A stretch of DNA of 64,000 nucleotides, taken from the NCBI GenBank assembly GCA_973895155.1, contig OZ316895.1, positions 7,006,001 through 7,070,000 of the forward strand, written 5' to 3'. The DNA comes from Marsupella aquatica. Its lineage: Eukaryota > Marchantiophyta. Shown piece by piece: positions 11,065 through 22,695 of the stretch. The notes under the pieces were generated by a model. The model was given only the letters and a program-made list of their open reading frames with translations, was not told the DNA's origin and did no database searches. Within the stretch, counting starts at the first letter, position 1. The number at the start of each line of letters is the position of its first letter. The position numbers and the translations under genes were made by a program.

Positions 11065-11745
11065 ATGGCACGCCCTAAAATCCGAGCCAAGAAGCGGGGG
11101 ATAGAGGTGAGCAACACAGGTGTAGTTGGGCCAGATGGTAGTAACTTCTCCGCAAGTCAGATTTTCCAGAAGGCAGCTCATTGTTGTGCCATTTGTGACG
11201 ATGGTGGTGGCGTAGCCATATGTGAGGGCCCTTGCATGAGGCATTTCCACCTCAACCCGGAGTCTGACCTTGCTGCAGAAAACAACTGTCTAGGGGTGGG
11301 CCTCCCGTCAGCACACCAGGGAGGCTGGATGTGCACTGATTGTTTGGAGAAGCAGGCTAAGTGTGCACAGTGTGGGAAGTTGGGGTCTTATGAGGGCTCT
11401 GTTGATGCTCCACCACTTGTTAGGAAATGCCCTGACAGATATTGTGTGAGGTTCTTTTGTTTTTCATGTTTGCCCGATCTTGCCACAGCTTGCCCACTTC
11501 ATAAGTGCAAGGCATGTGGTCAGCATGATGAAGATTTATGGGTGGACATAGTCCACTGTGTTAGGTGTCCCACCATGTGGCACTTTCATTGTTTGAAGGA
11601 GCGTCAAGCAGAAGGCTATGCTTGTGACAGACACATCTATGATCACTCTGCACATGGTGTTGATCAATGGATCTTTTATTGTCATCGCCATGCCATAGAT
11701 CCTACTTTGCACACTCCCATGAGAGATCACATTTCTTGGCTTTGA
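11065..11745 (+). CDS. PHD-finger protein resembling the EDM2-type PHD cluster
   Basis: 226 residues from ATG 11065. After a basic N-terminus (MARPKIRAKKRG), residues about 41-95 form a PHD-like finger starting CAICDDGGGVAICEG with FHL and WMCTDC further on. A second zinc cluster follows (CAQCGKLGSYEGS, then CPDRYCVRFFCFSC) and a third (CKACGQHDEDL, CVRCPTMWHFHCL). The order and the CGKLGS signature resemble the atypical PHD array of plant EDM2 proteins, which read histone H3 marks and control transposon silencing and antisilencing. Only the reader array is present; the rest of EDM2 is absent. Its position between CACTA sequence and the transposase gene suggests captured cargo. Function in the element is inference. 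Confidence 0.65.
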   Translation: MARPKIRAKKRGIEVSNTGVVGPDGSNFSASQIFQKAAHCCAICDDGGGVAICEGPCMRHFHLNPESDLAAENNCLGVGLPSAHQGGWMCTDCLEKQAKCAQCGKLGSYEGSVDAPPLVRKCPDRYCVRFFCFSCLPDLATACPLHKCKACGQHDEDLWVDIVHCVRCPTMWHFHCLKERQAEGYACDRHIYDHSAHGVDQWIFYCHRHAIDPTLHTPMRDHISWL

Positions 11746-12343
11746 ACCTGAATAATGTACATGCATAGTGCACCTGATGTGGATACCTTGGAGATTGCAG
11801 ACATTCCAATTTTGAGAAGAAGGACCTCTGTAGGAGAGGATGCTTAGGCAACAAGTACCCTAAGTTCATTACTTGTTCCTGGGTACATGCCTTCAAAAAC
11901 TCCCCTTAAGCCTTCTAGGAACTTTTTTAACTCTGCAATCATTTTGATCACGACTTACATGACACTGCTTAAATTAAATCAGGACTTCTCATTATGAGCA
12001 TATAAGTTACAAGGCTATTTAATTTGCGAGAATTCCCTTAAAGTGTACCAACATTTTGTATTCTCATTGAATGTCTGCCCATTTACAACATCTGTATGTG
12101 GCATCACAAAACAATTGCACTTGTCACCTTCAATATTGTGAAGGCACATATTCAAACTATGAGGTGCATGCTTGCAGGTGTCTAGTACGTTTGTCCCAAT
12201 ATTTCTCCCGTTTGGAATCGGAGCAGAGACTCACCAGACGATTGGACTGGACCAAGTTATAAACGCAGCATTTTAAGGGCCCTCCGATTATCAGGTGAAC
12301 GCATTATCTTCTGGTCTGCAGTGATTAGGTGGCCCGTGTGTAC

Positions 12344-13192
12344 ATGGCCTCTAGGAAACATACAAAGGTTGACCACCCGCCTCTGTTGGCTGGAATCAAA
12401 GCCATTTTGATTCCTGGCCACTATGGGTTCACCCAAGTGAGTTGGCCAATCGTACAAAAACGATTCTCAGAGTTCCATGGGATTGAAGTCAAGGACATCA
12501 CTCCACAAACTACACATGTTGTTGCGGGGACATGGCTGGATGTGATGAACAAGTGGTCATGGTCCTTCATTGATTCTGCCATTACCAACCAAGGTCTAAA
12601 AGTAGTTGAAGTCTCTTGGCTGACCGATTCTGTTAAACATAGGTGTGTACAGAGTACTGAGCAATATGAGTTGTGGGAGAGTGAGGAGGCCACTGCAGAG
12701 GCTTTGGCTGAAAAGGAAGCCTATGAAGCAGCGGCAGAGAAACCCAACTTTGCTTCTGTCCAATATGGACCTGTTGTCAACATAGGACACCATCCTATGC
12801 GTGCAGATGCTATATTGAATGAGCATGGCAAGGAGAGAAATACCATTATGAAGGGGTTCAGTGTGGTATTTGCAGAAGAAGGAATTGGGGAGACTAAGTG
12901 CAGACTGTACAAGTCCATAGTTGTTGAGCTAGGTGGGACAGTGGAGGAGAGTCTAACAGAAACCTCCACTCATGTTGTAGGTCTGTCATACATGAAAATA
13001 TGCAGAAAATTCTTTAAGACAATAGTGCGTGATTTTGTCATGAACAACAATCTTTGGGTGCTTTCCCCTGATTGGCTTCTGGAATCAGCAGCTAGAGGGA
13101 AGCGACAGCATGCTTGGGACTTTGATATTTTTGAGGCCTGGCCCTCCAAGATTCAGCGGAGATGTATGCTTAGCAAAGGTGGGAGAGAGTGA
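12344..13192 (+). CDS. Twin-BRCT domain protein
   Basis: The first ATG is at 12344 (a GTG 15 bases upstream is in frame, and an acceptor-like ctgcag precedes it), giving 282 residues. BRCT 1 spans about residues 13-110: ITPQTTHVVAG, then VVEVSWLTDSVKHR with the conserved Trp. BRCT 2 spans about 172-270: GGTVEESLTETSTHVVGLS, then LSPDWLLESAARGKR with the conserved Trp. Between them is an acidic Ala/Glu linker. BRCT pairs bind phosphorylated partners in DNA repair and replication. No further domain is visible. Same orientation and spacing as the PHD ORF and the F-box-like ORF, so part of the same cargo block, or exons of one gene. Confidence 0.65.
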   Translation: MASRKHTKVDHPPLLAGIKAILIPGHYGFTQVSWPIVQKRFSEFHGIEVKDITPQTTHVVAGTWLDVMNKWSWSFIDSAITNQGLKVVEVSWLTDSVKHRCVQSTEQYELWESEEATAEALAEKEAYEAAAEKPNFASVQYGPVVNIGHHPMRADAILNEHGKERNTIMKGFSVVFAEEGIGETKCRLYKSIVVELGGTVEESLTETSTHVVGLSYMKICRKFFKTIVRDFVMNNNLWVLSPDWLLESAARGKRQHAWDFDIFEAWPSKIQRRCMLSKGGRE

Positions 13193-13368
13193 GGAGTAGG
13201 AGTCCCTCATATTTTTGTATAAATCACAATTTTGTAATAAATGTGATCCTTGAACTAACTCATCTTGTCATGGTTGGTCGCAGTTGAAGTGATTGTTGTT
13301 TCCTGCTGCGTCGGGTGTGACTGTGAATCTACTTGCTGGGCTCTGTTTGGTTGAAGACTTTGGTGGGT

Positions 13369-13902
13369 ATGCTGCCTCTTCCAGACCGTCAGGCCCTATG
13401 TAGGGTCCTCCTACGGGTTGCATCGTGCATGGCTACTGCTTGGGCTTACTTGTGTGGATTGGTAACCAGACAGAGTGTAGCTCCATCCGAGATAATGTCT
13501 GCAGACCTTGGATGTGTTGTGAATGCTGTGGTGAATGAGGATGCACAGTCGGAAGAGGACATTTACTTTTCAGCAGATGAGTTAGACAAGCACGATGCTG
13601 TAGGTGGTTCCTTGTTGCCTGATTTGGCAGATGATATAGTTCTTACACATGTCTGGCCGAGGGTTCTTGTGGTGTCTGGCGCACAAGATATCTGCAAATA
13701 TAGACTAATTAGTACCCAGTGGAGGGACTTGGTAGCAACATGTGCACCATGGAGGGCACTGCTGCCACTGCTTGTAGGCACGGATCGAAGACCACCATGG
13801 CATGAGCAGGGTTTAGACCTTGATGACTTAATGTACATGCCTGAGTACCTCAGGGCTGAGTGCCATCGACAACAGGATTGGTATCCGTATTTGATGTGGT
13901 AG
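13369..13902 (+). CDS. F-box-like protein
   Basis: 178 residues from ATG 13369. Residues about 80-125 read LLPDLADDIVLTHVWPRVL, then CKYRLISTQWRDLV, the pattern of an F-box (LPxDL/I ... RxVxxxW). No C-terminal LRR, Kelch or FBA domain is visible; the protein stops soon after the box. F-box proteins recruit substrates to SCF ubiquitin ligases; here the match is short and could be coincidental. It lies 327 bp upstream of the transposase gene, on the same strand. Confidence 0.4.
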   Translation: MLPLPDRQALCRVLLRVASCMATAWAYLCGLVTRQSVAPSEIMSADLGCVVNAVVNEDAQSEEDIYFSADELDKHDAVGGSLLPDLADDIVLTHVWPRVLVVSGAQDICKYRLISTQWRDLVATCAPWRALLPLLVGTDRRPPWHEQGLDLDDLMYMPEYLRAECHRQQDWYPYLMW

Positions 13903-14228
13903 TAAGATGAGAACATCTCACACCGGTCTCACACCTGGCACCTGTGTCTATGACTATACATGATTGGACTCTGATATGGTCATGGATGTACGTGCAGAGG
14001 CAGTACATGTGAGGACAGCGGAGGAGTTGACACCCTCAAACATTTAGGAATTTTGTCTCATTCACTTGAGAATAGGTACATGACTCAGGCACCTATATTT
14101 TTTGTTTTTTTGTTTTTTTGGAACGTTACGTATTTTGGCAAGTACAGTCGGGGGTGAAATCCTTAACAGGAAGTGTATTTTTCACTTGCATAATAAAATG
14201 ACAGGGTGCTGAGTGCGTGTGTATAGTG

Positions 14229-17200
14229 ATGGCTCCAAGGTTGCCTCTTCACAACCCATTTAGGATTAGGCATCATGATTCTAAATTGTGGATGCGTGAA
14301 CAAGCTCGGGCCGCCCAAGGTAGGAGTAGGAGGATGAGATGCCCATGCACACAGTGCCAAGGATTCAAGTCGTTGAGTTTGAACACTGTGCACCTTCACC
14401 TGCTGCGGCATGAAAGGCACCCTCGGTGGAGGGTTTGGAATGTACCAGCAGAAGAAGACTCCTCTGATGAAGAGTGGAGAGCTGACTTTGTGGATTCTAA
14501 TACAGCTAGGTGTAGAGACTACGTAGAGCAGGACATAGACTGTGCAGAGGATGGTCCTGGGGTCCAACATGAGAACGTGGATGACCAAGATGGAGAGGCA
14601 GAGGCAGTCACTGAGGACGGTGGGATGGATGTCCCAAGAATGGTTCAAGAGATTTTTGAAGACCTTGATGCTTTTTACGACACAGTGGAATCAGAAGAGG
14701 ACAATGAACCGCAGCCACACATTGGCGACGGCCAAGCTGAACCTGACTTTGACATTGGGGAAGGTGCAGCAAAGAGGGAGTGGGTGTTTGGGGGCCCAAA
14801 ACACATCAAAGAAGCTTGCATTCCTATCTACGAGGGGTCGAACTGCTCCAAGCTGGGTTTTGTCGTGTTGTTGTTGAACATCTGTGGCAATCACAATGTT
14901 CCCAATATATTTGTGACAGAGTTGTTGACCTTCCTGCGCCGAAATGTGTTACCAGATGGTAATTCAATTCCAAAAAATATGTACGAGGCTAGGAAATTGA
15001 TGTCTAACCTTGGGCTGAACTATGTGTCTATTGACGCATGCCCTGATGGGTGTGTTCTCTTTCGCAAAGAGCATGCAGATAAATTGGCATGCCCTCATTG
15101 TGGTAAGCACAGGTACAAGAATGTAGGGAAATGTACACATCCTGCCAAGGTTCTTCGTCATTTTCCTCTCATTCCTAGACTACAACGTCTATTTAGATGC
15201 CCTGCCATTTCCAAGCTGATGACATGGACTCCTGATAACAAGAGCAGTGATGGCCTGCAGCGTCACATTGGAGATTCCAACCATTGGAAATTTGTTGATG
15301 AGAGGTGGCCACAGTTTGCTGCAGAGAAGCGGAACTTTCGATTTGGTCTATCACTGGATGGAGTAAACCCATTTGGAGACAAAAACAACCGTTATTCATG
15401 TTGGCCGGTTACGCTGCTAAATTACAACCTTCCCCCATGGATGACTACAAAGAGGTTTTTTGTCATGATGGTGCTGTTAATCCCTGGACCAGCTTCTATG
15501 ACCGAGCAATTCATAGATATCATGTTGGCTCCAACAGTGGAAGAGTGGAAGACTTTGTGGATAGAAGGGGTGTTAACCCATGATGTTCTGAAGGGGCTTC
15601 TTCAACCCAGCCCCTTTAGACTGCATGCAATTTGTTTGCTGGATATAGCAGATTACCCAGGCCATGGCATCATATCTGGACGAGTGACAAAGGGCTATGT
15701 GGGGTGCACACCATGTGGGAAAAATGTGACAAGTGAGTGGTCGCATGCCCTGCACAGTATGAAATTTCAGGGGCATAGAAGGTATCTGCCTGTTGATCAT
15801 CCTTACAGGCACACACGGTCTCAAATTGCACACTTCAACAACAAAACAGAGCTTCGTGGCCCACCACAGAGGGTCACCAGAGAGCAAGTCCTGAGGTGGG
15901 CAGCCAGGAAGGCTGATTGGGATAAGAGAAGTGCCACTGATCGAGAACTTGAGGATCCAGTGGTGAAACACGGTGTGAAAAGACAGACCTTGATGGACTT
16001 GGAGTTGGAGTACTGGAGGGTAATGTACTTAGCCTCCAGCCCCTGTATGATTGCAATTTTAGATTGGAGCAATGGTGGATTGATGTTGGTTACAATCCTC
16101 CTCTGTGGTTAATTAGTGTTTCTGTTGTTGAAGTCTTTGCTTTGTGGAGTGCAGGAATTCGAGCCCAGCAAACACAATGTGGACGTCATGCACATTGAGA
16201 AAAATATTTGTGAGAGCTTGCTGAAGTTCTTGTCGGGTGAGAAAGATACAGGAGCAGTTCGAGCTGATATGCAACAGAAGGGGATTCGCCCTCACCTTTG
16301 GTTGAAGCCCCATGCAAGCAATCCCAATGTACTTCTCAAGTTCCAAGCTCCCTATGTGTGCACACAGGATGAATGGAAGACATTCTTGTATAGATTGAGC
16401 TGTCTGAAAGTGCCCTCTGGCTATGCTGGTGCCTTCAAGAAGCATATTACAAAGAATAAACTTGGCAGTATGAAAACACATGACTACCATGTGTTGATGC
16501 AACACATTCTGCCCCTATGCCTCAGAGGTCTCATGCAGAAACCAGTCCGTAATGTCATTCTTCGACTGTGCAATGTATTTCGCCGTATATGTGTGAAAGT
16601 GTGGGATCCCCAAGGATTGGAGCAGTTGAAGCAGGATGCTGCTTATGTCCTCTGTGACTTGGAGATATACTTCCCCCCTGCTTTCTTTGATGTTATGACT
16701 CATCTCCTAATCCATGTGGTAGAAGAGCTAGGGCAGTATGGGCCAGTCAGTACCAGATGGATGTACCCTATGGAGCGATACATGAAGTTGTTGAAAGGTC
16801 ATGTGAGAACATACTACAGGCCAGAGGCTTCCATGGCATTGGGGTACATTAAGGATGAGACGTTGGGATTCCTAACAGAGTACATGGCTGGGTCTGGTGA
16901 AGCTATGACAAGAGTTTGGAAATCTGGTGAAGATGATGGAGTGAGTGGCGAGGTTGTTGAAGGTGTGGCCGGGACGTGCTATTCAGCTGCCTGTTGCGAT
17001 TCGAGACAAGGCTCATTCATATGTGCTGGCAAACACAGAGCCTATGCAACCATGGTGGAGGTGAGTGATTGAATTGACTTGCCTTTGTTGTGATGCTTCT
17101 TGTCTGTTCCAAGGGTGATCTTAGGTTGTCATGTGTTGTTTAGACCTAACTATGCCTGTACCTCATATTGCAGGGAATATGATATGCAAAAAGCTGCACA

Positions 17201-17933
17201 CTCTGGGCAGCAGGATCCCTTCCCACAGTTCGAGCAGTGGATTCGGGTGACAATTCGAGAGCATAGTAGACATCACCCAGATATGGAGAAGGATTTGTAT
17301 CTTCTATCTGTGCCACCACGATTGTCTATTCTGACCTACAAGCGGATGAGAGCTTATGGAAATCATTATCGAGTGAGGGATGAGCAGGGTGACCATTGTG
17401 TATCATATGATTGTGGTTTGATTTCTGTGTTTGAGCAGAGAACCTCTGAAGAACAGAGGGGGTGGATGAAGATGGGTTACGTGGGGGAGTTGACCGACAT
17501 TTGGGTGTTGAATTATGGTAACACAAGTGTCCCAGTGATATTGATGAAGGGATCATGGGTGAAATCAGAGTGGCAGAGACCAAGGGCCACCATGAAGCGT
17601 GATCATGATGGGTTCTTGTTGGCCAATTTTAGGTCCAGAGTACCAGAATGGTCTGAGCCTTTTGTTTTCCCTAGCCAAGTTGAACAGGCTTTCTTTGCAG
17701 ATGTGGAGGAGTCACATGGCTGGAGGGTGGTATGCCATAGCCAAGCACGGAATAGGCGGATGGATGGAAGTAAAGTAGAGTTCAGTTTGGATGACCATGC
17801 TGCATTCGAGCATCCTAGTCATGAGACTGTACTTCCAACTCGGGCAGGGACTGACTACATCCCCTTAACATTGAGAGAGACATATGATGAACCTGGGCAA
17901 ATGGAATATGATGAGGTTGATGATTTGCAATAG
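14229..17933 (+). pseudogene. CACTA Tnp2-type transposase, three exons, one frameshift
   Basis: Exons as read: 14229-16019, 16155-17060, 17174-17933, all GT-AG. The N-terminus has the transposase-associated zinc motif (CPCTQCQGF ... HLHLLRHE). An acidic stretch is followed by the Tnp2 core (CPHCGKHRYK, SLDGVNPFGD, then after intron 1 KHNVDVMHIEKNICESLL). Exon 2 ends with a DUF4218-like region (DVMTHLLIHVVEELGQYGPV, WMYPMERYMKLLKGHV). Exon 3 has a DUF4216-like region (LTDIWVLNYGNTSVPVILMKGSWVKSE). Near 16960 the frame must shift by one base: upstream codons begin at one phase, while LPVAIRDKAHSYVLANTEP and the exon 2-3 junction need the next. This is either a real lesion or a base error. Tnp2 carries the transposase activity of CACTA elements. 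Confidence 0.8.
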
Positions 17934-18125
17934 GCAACAGCTGGCGATTGGCAAGTATGAGGTTGAGGATGACTACCTGCACAGAGTCACAGAACGGGAA
18001 TTGCTGCCTGGAATGATGTTTAGGACAGTTGGATATGCATGAAATTGATTGATACTTTGAATTTAGTGTGCTGATTCCCCTGTTTGGTTGTGGGTGCTGT
18101 GCAGAAGCTATGGGGGAAGAGGGTG

Positions 18126-21100
18126 ATGACATGGAGACAGACATGGGGCTTGGAGAGGGGTGAAGAGGAAAGATTGGATATGGATGGAGACCCAGATGCA
18201 GGGGGCTCACAGAAAAATGCACCTGTGCAGGATGCACAGGGCCCTCATCAAGTCCCAGGTAGGTGGGCAGCTAGAGAGAAATCACATAATCCATACCCTA
18301 GAAGGAGCCAGAGTTATTGGCAAGGGACGCCTGATAATTATGATGATGACTATGATGGAGCAGAAGATGGATGGGATGAATATGAACACCCAGAGCGTGG
18401 TAGAGACGGGTACAGAGGGCAATGGAAAGGTGAGGAGGATGATTGGACAAGTAAGTGCCTTGTGCTAGTGATTTTGTGATGGTAGTAGAGATTTAGCTCA
18501 ATATGGACTTATCTGATGTGTAGCTAGGGCAAAGAGTTTATCTTACAGGTCCATGAGTGTGGCATGTACCTGTTGGTATGCAGACTCTGATTGGGACAAT
18601 CACGAAAACAACAAAGGCCATCCACGTTCAGATAGGCGGCAATCATTCACAGGCGGGAGAAACGGCCCTAATTCATCAAGACAAAGCAATAGGACAGGTG
18701 GTCCAGAACCATCTATGCGCCAAGGGAGAGGTAACTTGGTCATTGCAGAATTGCTCTGAATTCCAATGTATATTTGGCAGCAGGATTTATGATTCATACT
18801 TACCTAATGTAAGTGACTGTAAATGGATCCTGTAAATGTGCAGGGACTCCAGGGAGGTTTGGACAATGCAATCCAGGCCGTGGGGGGAGATCAGGCCGTG
18901 GAGGGACCCCAGGCCGTGGGGGGACACCAGGCCGTGGAGGGACACCTAGTAGCGCTTCAGGGAGTACCAAGGCAGGAGACAGTAACAAATTTGGTAAAGT
19001 AGAAGTGAATTCCGAAGGTTGGATAACTCCCACATGTGATGGTAAGAACCGTTGGCATTCTGACCTAAGAGGAGAAGTATTGCGTTGGTTAGATTTGAGC
19101 ATTACAGAGTTTAGGAGTCAGAACAAAGCTGATTGGGCTGCTATCTGCAAGGACATTCTTGAACGGTGGGACTATGTTGGTAATGATGGTAAGGGCCCAG
19201 TTGAAGATTGCATATCAGATTATGCAATGAGGATTTTGAAACAAGAGAGGCATAGGTTGAAAAGGATGTGGATAGACAATGGTTCTAACAGGAGAATGCC
19301 ACCACCCCCATCATTGGAACTGGATCAATGGACACGGTTAATCAAAGGGTTCATGTCGGAGGCTGGACAGAGCAAGAGTGAACTGATGTCAAATGCTCGA
19401 GGCAAAGTGAAACACCTTTCACAGGCTAGGAGAGGAAGTTATGCTCCAGTGAAAGAACAATTGGTAAGGCAGTGACATGCCTGATAGTAAGCCTCAAACT
19501 TAATCTTGCTACCATTATTACATTTTCATTGACAATCAACACTTGGTTTCATTCATATGTATGTTGATGTGGACTGCAGAAGAAATTGACAGGTGAAGAA
19601 CCATCAGCACAAGAAGTGAGAGAGGAGTTCATGAAACAAAGGAGTGAGGTGACAAGTGTGACTTCCAAACAGGTGATTATGTTGTAATTCTGTATGTTCT
19701 GTGACTATTTGGCCTTGAGCATCAGAAAGAAATGTAATAGGAAGTAAGCAACCAGTTCTTGGGGACAGTTATCTGAGATATGTAAGCTGTGTTATGACAG
19801 GGAACTGTTACAACTCTCACAGAGATGTGTGAACAGTTGAAGTCATTAGAGTGTGGACTCCCTCGAGTGGAAAGTAAATTGGCTGATCGTTTGGATATTG
19901 TGGAGGCATCTGTAGCGAACCTTCTTGCATCAGTGGAATCTAATTTCAAGCTTGTGATTGAAAAATTGGGTGGTTCCCAACCAAACAATGAGGGCAACAT
20001 TGTACAAAGTGTGCCCTTGTTAACAAAAAAGGGAATTGGCAAATCTGACACAGGTATGGAAATGACACCGGCCCATTGTTCATTGTGTCCTATGTTCAAA
20101 TGTTAGAAGTAAGTTTTCATGAATTGAGTGAATGGTTTGAATGCAGGAAGAGTGGAGGCAGAGAAGGACCCTGTAATCAGTAAGCAGAAGGGCAAGAAGG
20201 TTGCTGAGACAGGTAACCTGCTATGATCCAGTAGATTACATTTGAAAAGTGCATGGAGTTTTGTGAAGCTTAAGCCGGTTGCAGGTAATCTTTTCTGTAA
20301 GAACTGGTTGGATGAACTGGGATCTGAAGTGACATCATGATTGATGTATCAGGTGATTCAAAGAGCAATAATGAAGAAGATGTGCCCAGTGCCTCAGTGA
20401 CCATAGCCAAGGAGGTATCAGGTAAGCTGATGCTTTAAATTCCTCTATATGAATGTTGAGCAACAATTCAGTGGTTAATAGATTCAACCTGAATATTGTG
20501 GTGTGTTTATTGATCAACAGAAGCAGACATGGAGCATATGGCAATGGCAAAGAAGGGGAAGAAGGCTGTTCATAATGGTAAGGAGATAGTGACAACTTTG
20601 TGGTTGGTGACATGTACATTTAGCACATGTGATGAGTGATTGACTTATGTTGGACATGACACTGAATTGTAGTTGATGCAGAGTTGACAGACTCTCAACC
20701 AAGTGGGAGCAGGGTGAAGCGACGTCAAAACTTGGGAGCAACATTGGATGCAAGTAAGATTGTAGATGCTTTAATTGAAGCAAGTACAATGTTGGCAGAT
20801 ACTGAGATGATGTCGCAGGGAAATCCTGCTACACAATCAGAAGTGTCAAATATGGATGCAGATTCTTTGAAGAAGAGTGTAGCCAATTCTCGATCACCAG
20901 CACAAAACACTCGTGCCAAAGTCATTACTCGCAACCAAGGTATGAATAATGTCATGTATAAGCCACCCAGGAAAGCCAAGAAAAACAGCCAGGGTAAGGT
21001 GGAGGTGATAGCCACAGCAGAGCCAGTCCATAATCTTCTATCATGGGAGGATGACTCGCAGGTATGTGTGGGTACAGGCATTTTGCAACCGGATCATGCA

Positions 21101-21274
21101 AAATTCCATGGCAAAGTGGTCCCGGATGACCATGTAGTAGTGTTGTTGACTACAGTGATTGTATCTGCTTGTAATTTGCCATTTCCGAATAGAGACGATG
21201 ATCCACCTCAGGAAATAATTGCAGATGTAGTAGGATCTCTTGTGCTTTGGCCATCAGAGTGTGTTAGTCTGTAG
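18126..21274 (+). CDS. CACTA TnpA-like DNA-binding accessory protein, many exons
   Basis: A chain of GT-AG exons can be followed: about 18126-18450, 18584-18730, 18844-19463, 19580-19672, 19801-20053, 20146-20212, 20353-20420, about 20521-20578 and 20682-21274; start and small exons are less sure. The N-terminus is acidic and charged. The third exon begins with an RGG-type repeat (GRGGTPGRGG). Then comes the conserved plant-transposase region (WLDLSITEFRSQNKADW ... RILKQERHRLKRMW). A short coiled coil follows (MCEQLKSLECGLPRVESKL). The C-terminal exon ends with the module often seen in plant En/Spm TnpA-like proteins (GTGILQPDHAKFHGK ... LVLWPSE). TnpA-type proteins bind subterminal repeats and help Tnp2. 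Confidence 0.6.
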
Positions 21275-21659
21275 TGACTGAATGCAAGTGTAGATAGAAT
21301 CATGTGAATTGTGTCACATTTTGACATTGCCTTGGAAAGATCCAAGAAATATCTGTACCAATTTTTCCATTTGGTAAAGAGGATGAAGGAGCCGTTGTGT
21401 GTGACATTGATATTTCTGAATTCTGTATGTATGAAACAAGTGATTGATGTCAAACTATGGCTCTATGGTGATTGTCTATGATACTTGAATCTGTTTTGTA
21501 TCATTTCAGTATTAGTGTGTATGGTATAGAGGAATACTTTGTGACCTTCTTTGTAGTCTATGAAGTTTGAATCTGTGAATTCATATTAGTGTACATGGTA
21601 TAGAAGATGGCTTTCTGAAACTATGTATTCTAATGTTAACATGATGAATGGTGAACTTA

Positions 21660-22105
21660 TAGAGTGAGTTCATTCCAAGTACACAATAAAACATGAATGC
21701 AATATGTTATTTGTGCACAAGAGTGGGTTCATTCCAAGTAGTATAGTGGGGTCTTCATCACTCATATCCAGTTGACATGAAAGACTTATACATACCCCAC
21801 AAAGTATATTTAAAGACTACCCTCCATAACTTTTTTAGTCATTCCCAACGACTCACCATCTCAGCCCATAAAAGACTGAAAACGACTCACCAAAGCTACC
21901 CACACAAAGACTAAAATAGACTGAAAATCCAGTCTATTAAACGACTTATAAACCAGTTCTATAAAGGACTCAGTTGATTATAGTAACAAAACATACGACT
22001 CGCAGTCCTATAAAGGACTGGAGTCCTTCCCAGTCGTTTCCAAGTCCTATACGGTACTGAATAGTCGTTTAATGGGGTCTAAATACCCCCCGGTTTCTAC
22101 TAGTG
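21660..22105 (+). repeat. CACTA right subterminal repeat region and terminus
   Basis: A 21-base unit, gagtg[ag]gttcattccaag, occurs at about 21662 and 21721. From about 21880 to 22065 the motif agtcct/aggact and its relatives (agtcg, cgact) recur in both orientations, often as cagtcctataaaggactg-like hairpins. The element ends TACTAGTG at 22105, followed by TTG, which is the probable 3-bp target sequence in copy C. Confidence 0.65.
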
Positions 22106-22553
22106 TTGTATGGCAAGTGCATGATATGACTCAGTCAGAAGGAGTCATTTTGCTATTTGTGTGTCGCATTAACTTGTGTGAAGAGTGCCCACATCAACTA
22201 ATAGATGAAGGAAAGTAAGCAAGGGAGTGAGAGTTGGATGTGTCGAGCTGAGAGAGGTCTTAGCAGCTTAACCAAGCCTATTGGGGATCATTCCGGCGGC
22301 GGAATCCAAATATACCTAACAAGAAGGAGGGGAAGACAAGGGAAGGCCTAGATTAGGCCGGCTACGTATCTCATGACCCGATGAAGGATCTGTCCAGTAT
22401 ATGTGTGTAAAATGTTAATAGTAGTAGTAGAAGGAGGTTAGCAGCGTCCCATGCCACTAAGCTGCGACAACGGCCTCGCCAAGCGCGAAACCTGCGGGAA
22501 TCGGCTTGTGAAGGGGGGTTTCTGGGGTTTAGGGAGCCATGGGACGCACCACA
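22106..22553 (+). mobile_element. Element C: 3' fragment of the A family
   Basis: 22106-22553 matches the last 440 bp of element A (from ttgtatggcaagtgc to gcaccaca) with few differences. It starts exactly where the CACTA ends and stops at the same terminal CACCACA as A. It is followed by AGAAT, the bases next to the break in the uninterrupted LTR copy at 34687. So C inserted into the 5' LTR of the Ty3 element and was then split by the CACTA. Its left half is not in the window, which supports the CACTA extending beyond the left edge. Confidence 0.7.
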
Positions 22554-22658
22554 AGAATCCTAATAGCATCCCTCCACGTTCCCGTCATACGATAACAAAC
22601 AATTTTAGTAGGAGTAAATACATATTTGTCGTGTAAATCGTTTGATAAGCAGGTGACA
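22554..22658 (+). repeat. 5' LTR remnant of the Ty3 element
   Basis: Starts AGAATCCTAATAGC and ends GGTGACA. It matches the last 109 bases of the 3' LTR (34687-34795) with only a few substitutions, so the LTR pair is young relative to the decay of the coding region. The rest of the 5' LTR was separated by insertion of C and the CACTA. Confidence 0.75.
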
Positions 22659-22677
22659 TAAGTGTGGTCCTTGTTTT

Positions 22678-22695
22678 TGGCGCCGCTGCCGGGGA
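22678..22695 (+). other. Primer binding site, tRNA-Asp type
   Basis: TGGCGCCGCTGCCGGGGA, 20 bases after the LTR end, differs by one base from the tRNA-Asp-complementary site known from Athila/Tat elements (TGGCGCCGTTGCCGGGGA). The match is from memory of the family. Between this site and gag the leader (22700-23300) has no supported ORF; it carries two copies of a 32-base unit containing caaccacaac..ttgcga.ggttga at about 22757 and 22826. Confidence 0.65.

Larger units (their letters stand above)
6451..22105 (+). mobile_element. CACTA (En/Spm-type) DNA transposon, right part; left end not in view
   Basis: The right end reads ...ACCCCCCGGTTTCTACTAGTG at 22105; its reverse complement starts CACTAGTAGAAACCGGGG, the terminal signature of CACTA elements. 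The last roughly 250 bp hold many AGTCC/GGACT and AGTCG motifs in both orientations (about 21880-22065), as in subterminal transposase-binding regions. Inside lie a Tnp2-type transposase gene and a multi-exon TnpA-like gene, both on plus. No matching left terminus is seen between 6451 and 14000. The simplest model puts it left of position 1, with a minus-strand Ty3-like element (reaching 6450) inserted inside. The start at 6451 is therefore only the inner boundary of visible CACTA sequence. Confidence 0.7.
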
